Positions 7,331 through 12,062 of a stretch of DNA of 12,062 bases are shown here, piece by piece. The position numbers and the translations under genes were made by a program. Every line of letters starts with the position of its first letter. Positions within the stretch are counted from its first letter, which is position 1. Where the stretch lies: NCBI GenBank assembly GCA_009392775.1, contig VFFT01000048.1, positions 1 to 12,062 of the forward strand, written 5' to 3'. The stretch comes from SAR202 cluster bacterium (lineage in GTDB: Bacteria > Chloroflexota > Dehalococcoidia > UBA3495). A model generated the notes under the pieces. That model was not told the origin of the DNA and did no database searches. It saw only the letters and a program-made list of their open reading frames with translations.

Positions 7331-8128
7331 CTAACGGCGCGAGTCGAATTCTAACTCAACGTTATTTTCCAGAACTCCTATCCCGGGTATATCCACTTCA
7401 ACCTTATCCCCGGGCTTAATTGCAATAGTTACTCCTGTTGCTCCAGAAAACACCAAATCGCCCGGTCTCAATGTAACTTGCTGACTAATGCAGCTCACTA
7501 TCTCCGGAAAAGTGAACAGCATATCTCTCGTATTACAACTCTGCACTAGCTCTGAATTTATTCTTACCATTAAATCTAATTCGGTAGGATCAATGTCTGT
7601 CTCTATCCAAGGCCCAACAGGAGCGAAAGTATCGGCTCCCTTTGCTCTCCAGAAAGACCAATCTTTCCCTTGCCATGTCCTGTCACTGACGTCATTTCCG
7701 CATGTATAACCCAGAATAAATCTGCCAGCTTCCTGGGGTGTCACCCTCCGACAATCTTTTGCTATTACTGCGACAGCTTCACCTTCATAATGGACATCCC
7801 CTTCAGAATCCGAGGGAATAATTATCGGATCACTAGGACCTGTCAATGCATTTCTCCCTTTCCTCCACGGTTGTGGTTGCGTAGGGATAGGTGGTGTGTC
7901 CTGGCCTAATACCTGCCCAGCGAACTCCAAATGCTCCAGAAAGTTCAAGCCGGGACACCAAATCTCCATAGGATCAGTCGGAGGTAACAATCTTACTTTC
8001 GACAGTTCATGCGCAGTATCAGTCATCCGAAATTTTGAAAATATACTCCCTCGTATTTCAACGAGCTTATCCCCCTGCAAAACTCCATACACTACCCTCT
8101 TACCGTCTCGAAAGCGAGCAATTTTCAT
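7331..8128 (-). CDS. Fumarylacetoacetate hydrolase (FAH) family protein
   Basis: A 265-aa member of the FAH superfamily, which hydrolyses or decarboxylates beta-diketo / 2-keto acids such as fumarylpyruvate, acylpyruvates and 2-oxo-hept-diene-dioates, commonly at the end of aromatic catabolism. A short N-terminal domain (MKIARFRDGKRVVYGVL) precedes the catalytic domain. Metal ligands are visible: E115 and E117 in HYEGEAVAVI and D146 in GNDVSDR, with the conserved lysine at K163 in AKGADTFAPVGPWI. The late loop that is usually TGTP-like is SGATGV here, a mild departure. The minus-strand ATG follows GGAAGGG with eight bases of spacing. It converges on the DinB gene and is divergent from the LLM gene with a 189-bp shared upstream region. 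No exact substrate can be assigned. Confidence 0.92.
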   Translation of the reverse strand: MKIARFRDGKRVVYGVLQGDKLVEIRGSIFSKFRMTDTAHELSKVRLLPPTDPMEIWCPGLNFLEHLEFAGQVLGQDTPPIPTQPQPWRKGRNALTGPSDPIIIPSDSEGDVHYEGEAVAVIAKDCRRVTPQEAGRFILGYTCGNDVSDRTWQGKDWSFWRAKGADTFAPVGPWIETDIDPTELDLMVRINSELVQSCNTRDMLFTFPEIVSCISQQVTLRPGDLVFSGATGVTIAIKPGDKVEVDIPGIGVLENNVELEFDSRR

Positions 8129-8317
8129 ATGGTTTTCCCTTCCTTAAAAACAATTTGACTTCGCGGCCAGTTTAACTAACAGACAATCAAGGGACAAGAC
8201 TTGAAAAGCTATCAATTATGTGGTTATGTTAGCTCAAATAAGTTGTACAGAATATATCTATTCATACAGAAATATCCCTGTTAGTCTACACATAATATCA
8301 ATTGAAAGAGGCATCTA
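8129..8317. promoter_or_regulatory. Divergent intergenic region between FAH and LLM genes, holding candidate promoters
   Basis: This AT-rich 189 bp must hold upstream signals for both genes. On the plus strand TTGAAA (8201-8206) and TATGTT (8225-8230) with an 18-bp spacer are a weak promoter candidate for the LLM gene, which also has GAGG at 8308-8311. I see no convincing minus-strand promoter and no clear operator palindrome. Shared control of the two genes is possible but unproven. Confidence 0.35.
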
Positions 8318-9331
8318 ATGAAATTAGGTTTCTTCGTCACCAACCAATATCTACCCGGAGAGTCAATGCCTAGGAAAATTCAAGACAGTGTAGAGCAAGT
8401 AAGAGCTGCTCGAGAAGCTGGCTTTGATTTAATATGCACAGGACAACACTACCTTGCCGCCCCATACCAAATGAGCACAAGCTTCCCATTATTGGCCCGC
8501 CTGGCTGCAGAAGCAGGGGACATGGAAGTTGCTGCAACTATAATATTAGTTCCTCTTCTAAACCCAGTAGAATTAGCCGAAAGTGTGGCAACCATGGATG
8601 CGATCTGTAACGGAAAATTTATATTCGGGGTCGGACTAGGATATCGAGACGAAGAATACGCCGCATTTGGCATCCAGAGCCATGAGAGAGTAGGGCGTTT
8701 AAAGGAATCTCTTGAAATCATGAAACTTCTGTGGGGAAAGGAAGAAGTAGAATTTCAAGGACAGTATTACCAAGTACCTAAGATCACACCGGCTACGAGA
8801 CCAGTCCAGTTGCCCCATCCACCTATATGGGTAGCAGCTAATAACGGCGTCGCGATACGCCGAGCCGCCAGATGGGGATATCCGTGGATCATCAATCCAC
8901 ACGCTACTATTCCAATGATATCCGAGCAGTGGACTGACTATAAAGCAACTTTGATAAAGGCCAACAATCCTATTCCAGACACTTTACCAATGATGCGGGA
9001 ATTATATATAGCTGACAATAGGGAGACCGCGTTTATAGAAAGTGAACCCTATCTGGCATCAAAATACAAAGCGTATGCCGACTGGGGTCAAGATAAGGCC
9101 CTTCCGGGGGAAGAGAGTTTCTCTGTCCCTTACCAAGATCTGGCTAAGGACAGATTTCTACTTGGCTCACCAGATGAAGTCGTCAGTGAAATCCAGCGCT
9201 ACGAAGAGGAATTAGACGCTAACTACTTAATATTCAGAATGCAGTGGCCCGGAATGGAGCAAAGTCAGGTTCTAAAACAGATAGAGCTACTTGGAAAAGA
9301 AGTAATACCCCGAGTCAAGAAAAACAGTTAA
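8318..9331 (+). CDS. LLM class flavin-dependent oxidoreductase (bacterial luciferase-like)
   Basis: A 337-aa TIM-barrel protein of the luciferase-like monooxygenase superfamily, which uses FMNH2 or F420 to oxidise or reduce organic substrates. Motifs include MKLGFFVTNQ at the first strand, EAGFDLICTGQHY (33-45), ATIILVPLLNPVELAESVATMD (73-94), the hallmark GKFIFGVGLGYRDEEYAAFG (99-118) and the C-terminal FLLGSPDEVVSEI segment. The family mark ERVGRLKESLEIMKLLW is also present. Cofactor (FMN or F420) and substrate are not decidable by eye. No signal peptide. Starts with ATG after GAGG; ends in TAA. LLM enzymes are strongly expanded in SAR202-type Chloroflexota, where they are proposed to attack recalcitrant organic matter; that is family knowledge used as context only. 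The gene converges on the ABC transporter 34 bp away. Confidence 0.94.
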   Translation: MKLGFFVTNQYLPGESMPRKIQDSVEQVRAAREAGFDLICTGQHYLAAPYQMSTSFPLLARLAAEAGDMEVAATIILVPLLNPVELAESVATMDAICNGKFIFGVGLGYRDEEYAAFGIQSHERVGRLKESLEIMKLLWGKEEVEFQGQYYQVPKITPATRPVQLPHPPIWVAANNGVAIRRAARWGYPWIINPHATIPMISEQWTDYKATLIKANNPIPDTLPMMRELYIADNRETAFIESEPYLASKYKAYADWGQDKALPGEESFSVPYQDLAKDRFLLGSPDEVVSEIQRYEEELDANYLIFRMQWPGMEQSQVLKQIELLGKEVIPRVKKNS

Positions 9332-9365
9332 CCTTCAGTCAGACTCAGATTCATAAATCTCCACC

Positions 9366-11237
9366 CTATACGTTACCAGGTTGAGATTGGTGGTTCGGTT
9401 CCATAAATTGCTGTTGGTACAACTCGTAATAGAATCCTTTACGGACTACAAGATCAGAGTGCGAGCCTGATTCTATTATTCTCCCATGATCTATGAAGTA
9501 TATAACGTCCGCTGCCAGTATCGTAGACAACCGATGGGCAATCGCTATTGTTGTCCTTCCTTTCATTAGAGGCTGCAATGCTTGCTGAATAAGCCTCTCA
9601 CTGCCAGTATCTAGAGCGGAAGTTGCCTCATCTAGTATTAAAATCCTAGGTTGATGTAAAATTACCCGACCTATTGCCAATCGCTGACGTTCGCCTCCAG
9701 ATAGACGGTAGCCTCTCTCGCCAACCACTGTATTATATTGTTCAGGGAACTCCATTATTCGGTCGTGGATATTCGCAGCTCTAGCAGCTTCGTAAACATC
9801 TTGTTCGTTTGCTTCTGGACGACCGTATAACAAATTTTCTTTTATGGTTGCATGAAAAAGATAACTCTCTTGGGATACATATCCTATGATTTCAGATATA
9901 GATTTAAGTTTAATAGATTTCAAATCATAACCATCAATGCTTATCAAGCCTTTTGTAGGGTCATATAATCTTGTCAAAAGATAGGATATGGTTGTCTTAC
10001 CAGCTCCACTAGGGCCAACTAGTGCTACTAACTGTCCAGGTTGTATATCGAAAGATACATCCTCTAAAGCCCAAGCTTCTGCCGCATTTTCCAGTTCTCC
10101 ACCATCAGAATATCTACTTGCTTCATATCTCATACTGACTGATTGAAATCGCACTTGCCCTAAAACTTTGTCTGGAGGAAGAACTACGGAAAAGTCTGAA
10201 TCAGCAATGTCAGGGTCTAAATCTAGATATCCAAATATACGTTCAAACAATGCTAAAGACGATTGTAGGTTCACACTGACTCGCAGAAGAGTAACTATAG
10301 GGAAATAGAGTCTAGATTGAAGAGTCGTAAAAGCCACTATCACTCCTGCTGAAATATCGTTATCCCCTACACCTGTCAGCATATAACCCGCTAAAACATA
10401 TATCATCACCGGAGATATTGAGAAAAATGCCTGCATAATAGCCCACACTGATTGCCCTGTCATTTCTCTACGTATTATCAAATCGGATAGATTTTGACTT
10501 TCAGATTCAAACCGACCAGCTTCCCGACTTTGTCGTCCAAAAAGCTTAGTAAGCATTACACCAGACACTGATAATGTTTCTTGAGTAATTGCTGTCATAT
10601 CAGCGGTCGACTTCTGAACAGCCCTTGATGCCGTACGACGGCGCTCACCAATCTTTTTTGTAATTACAGCGAATATCGGTACAACGCCAACTGCAACTAT
10701 TGTTAGTTCAATTGATAAGATTGCCATTGCAACAACGGTACTGATCAATATCACAACATTAGAGATTATGTCGGTCACAGTACTTGTAACCACATTTTGA
10801 ACACCACCTACATCGTCAGAAACCCTAGATTGTATTTCTCCTGTCCTAGTATCAGTGAAAAAGCCTAGAGACAGACTTTGCAAATGGTTGAAGAGTCTAT
10901 TTCTAAGGTCACGCATGACCTTTTGACCTACAGTATTCGTCAAATAAGTCTGAGCTATGCCTATAAAGCTAGTAACAACGATAACACCGGCCATTACCCC
11001 AGCGATTATCCAAAGCAAGTCCAAATCTGGTATTCCAGAACTCGGGAACAGAGCATAATCAAACACTACCCGTATTAATAGCGGATTTACAACACCCAAT
11101 CCAGCTGATAGTAATATCAGCCCTCCAACAAGGCATATTTGGTATGAATACGGCCCAAAACTGGACGCAATACGCCATCCCAATCGTTGATCCGATACTA
11201 GTTGTTCCTGGTTAGAAGCCACCGCTCTTGTCTCCAT
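9366..11237 (-). CDS. ABC transporter, type I exporter half-transporter (TMD-NBD fusion)
   Basis: A 623-aa fused permease-ATPase of the MsbA/BmrA/LmrA-like class, working as a dimer in the inner membrane to export lipids, drugs or peptides. Six transmembrane helices fall in residues ~33-330, including 34-57, 74-95, 155-175 and 177-193. The nucleotide domain shows A-loop Y371, Walker A GPSGAGKTT (408-416), Q457, signature LSGGE (513-517), Walker B ILILDE (533-538) and H569 in AHRLST, so it should hydrolyse ATP. A short acidic insert (SDGGELENAAEA, ~377-388) sits between the A-loop and the next strand, longer than in typical relatives. The ATG at 11237 has no clear Shine-Dalgarno; the GTG at 11222 (residue 6) follows GGAG within the first codons and is an alternative start. 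It is divergent from the gene at 11363, separated by 125 bp. Substrate unknown. Confidence 0.94.
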   Translation of the reverse strand: METRAVASNQEQLVSDQRLGWRIASSFGPYSYQICLVGGLILLSAGLGVVNPLLIRVVFDYALFPSSGIPDLDLLWIIAGVMAGVIVVTSFIGIAQTYLTNTVGQKVMRDLRNRLFNHLQSLSLGFFTDTRTGEIQSRVSDDVGGVQNVVTSTVTDIISNVVILISTVVAMAILSIELTIVAVGVVPIFAVITKKIGERRRTASRAVQKSTADMTAITQETLSVSGVMLTKLFGRQSREAGRFESESQNLSDLIIRREMTGQSVWAIMQAFFSISPVMIYVLAGYMLTGVGDNDISAGVIVAFTTLQSRLYFPIVTLLRVSVNLQSSLALFERIFGYLDLDPDIADSDFSVVLPPDKVLGQVRFQSVSMRYEASRYSDGGELENAAEAWALEDVSFDIQPGQLVALVGPSGAGKTTISYLLTRLYDPTKGLISIDGYDLKSIKLKSISEIIGYVSQESYLFHATIKENLLYGRPEANEQDVYEAARAANIHDRIMEFPEQYNTVVGERGYRLSGGERQRLAIGRVILHQPRILILDEATSALDTGSERLIQQALQPLMKGRTTIAIAHRLSTILAADVIYFIDHGRIIESGSHSDLVVRKGFYYELYQQQFMEPNHQSQPGNV

Positions 11238-11362
11238 GCCAATATTGTAACAATTCTAAAAGAAATAGAAATGATATATGAGTTCTCAACCCGATAAGTT
11301 TACTAGTATGCTATCCTGTATTCATATCACTTAAAGCCTCCAATCGATACAGGGAGACACAA
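11238..11362. promoter_or_regulatory. Divergent intergenic region between ABC transporter and HDR-like gene
   Basis: This 125-bp AT-rich gap must carry promoters for two divergent genes. I find no convincing paired -35/-10 boxes on either strand and no strong palindrome. A clear ribosome binding site for the plus-strand gene, AGGGAG at 11351-11356, lies six bases before its ATG. Confidence 0.4.
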
Positions 11363-12062
11363 ATGGTACCGCCACAAGATTTTTTTGGAATACTACCCGC
11401 GTGGGCAGGTGTTTACGCTGGTCTACTGATCACTGTCATACTCTCATCGCTTCTATTGCATAAACGAGTTTTCTGGTTGATTTCACAAGGCAAATCGACC
11501 GCTCGTTTTGATCAGCCCTGGAGAAGGCTAACTGGAGCGATATCAATAGTATTCGGACAAAGGAAGGTTTTACAAAGAGTCGGATCAATTGATCCCCGTA
11601 GCCGAAAAATCGATCTAGCAGGCTTAGGACATGCATCGATATTTTGGGGGTTCATGTCGTTTACTGCTAGCTACGCATTATTTATATTCGGAGACTCAAT
11701 CTGGCCTGAATTATCCAAAACCATTCTAACGACCACAGGAGTCATGATATTCAGCGCATACTTGGATATATTCGCAGCTATCATTCTAGTTGCCTTAGGC
11801 TGGGGACTTACACGCCGTTGGTTGGTCAAACCACACAGGCTGAGTTTTGACCTCACACGCAATATAGACGCTGTAATAGTAGTAGCCTTAACCGCAGCTC
11901 TGATGGTTGTCACGCTATTAGTACATTCATTATACGTAGCTTCTGGTTACGACGGCCCTGAGGCACACGTGATCATCGGTGGATTACTAGCAAACGGTAT
12001 TGCAGCCGTAGGTGTCACCCAAAGCGTAGCGATAGTGCTACATGAGGCTATGTGGTGGCTAC
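11363..12062 (+). CDS. Heterodisulfide-reductase-like electron-transfer protein, N-terminal membrane domain, 3'-truncated by the window edge
   Basis: The ATG at 11363 is preceded by AGGGAG and the frame stays open for 233 codons to the end of the window, so the gene continues beyond it. The visible part is a membrane domain of several helices (about residues 13-31, 83-101, 113-141, 159-179 and 191-214). Polar segments with GHASIFWGFMSF (residues 86-97) and LHEAMWW near the visible end place histidines as in the NarI-like (nitrate reductase gamma type) cytochrome b domain that binds haem. In many Chloroflexota and other bacteria this domain is fused to a two-[4Fe-4S] and CCG-domain heterodisulfide-reductase-like part; whether that follows here cannot be seen. 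Likely role: passing electrons between the quinone pool and soluble carriers. Divergent to the ABC transporter. Confidence 0.75.
   Translation, partial: MVPPQDFFGILPAWAGVYAGLLITVILSSLLLHKRVFWLISQGKSTARFDQPWRRLTGAISIVFGQRKVLQRVGSIDPRSRKIDLAGLGHASIFWGFMSFTASYALFIFGDSIWPELSKTILTTTGVMIFSAYLDIFAAIILVALGWGLTRRWLVKPHRLSFDLTRNIDAVIVVALTAALMVVTLLVHSLYVASGYDGPEAHVIIGGLLANGIAAVGVTQSVAIVLHEAMWWL

Noticed and set aside
9347..9360. AGATT/AATCT inverted repeat between the convergent LLM and ABC genes as a terminator
   Set aside because: Only five AT-rich base pairs with a four-base loop and no T tract; too weak to call.
1..12062. Alternative genetic code with TGA read as Trp or Gly
   Set aside because: None of the other long genes contains an in-frame TGA, and their Trp and Gly positions use standard codons; a reassigned code would scatter TGA through them.

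Overview
The window carries ten protein-coding genes, two of them cut by the window edges. I see no rRNA, tRNA, CRISPR array or insertion sequence. Base composition is moderately AT-rich and intergenic spaces are short. The gene mix is a UvrA, an M16 zinc peptidase, an LLM-class flavin oxidoreductase, a FAH-family hydrolase, a heterodisulfide-reductase-like membrane protein and a UGSC-type selenoprotein. This fits an uncultured free-living bacterium, most likely of the Chloroflexota (SAR202 / Dehalococcoidia-like). That placement is inferred from protein character only and is tentative.

Layout. 1-2620 (+): uvrA, lacking its first ~95-100 codons. 2768-3406 (+): metallo-beta-lactamase-fold hydrolase. 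3434-3460: perfect 12-bp hairpin. 3491-4753 (+): M16 peptidase. 4765-4792: candidate promoter. 4861-7321 (+): three closely spaced genes, namely a conserved Cys-rich 356-aa protein, a 176-aa selenoprotein whose reading frame crosses an in-frame UGA, and a DinB-fold protein. 7331-8128 (-): FAH-family hydrolase, convergent with the DinB gene. 8318-9331 (+): LLM flavin-dependent oxidoreductase, divergent from the FAH gene. 9366-11237 (-): type I ABC exporter half-transporter. 11363-12062 (+): N-terminal membrane part of a fused heterodisulfide-reductase-like electron-transfer protein, cut by the window end.

The main discovery is the selenoprotein at 5957-6487. A plain reading splits it into a 93-codon ORF ending in TGA and a 75-codon downstream ORF in the same frame. 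Joined through the TGA as selenocysteine, it reads VGVCA-U-GSCTSGSVRDG, the hallmark of the UGSC (seleno)protein family. A small stem-loop with a leading loop G lies 24 nt past the UGA, where a bacterial SECIS should be. All nine genes whose stop codon lies in the window end in TAA or TAG, so this is the only in-frame TGA in the expected protein set.

In working terms, the 4861-7321 cluster looks like a small redox or thiol-chemistry operon of unknown substrate: a selenoprotein, a conserved partner rich in Cys/His/Gly motifs, and a DinB-fold protein of the type that includes thiol-dependent transferases. The FAH hydrolase and LLM oxidoreductase nearby suggest catabolism of organic acids or ring-derived compounds, but no direct link to the selenoprotein can be shown from sequence alone.
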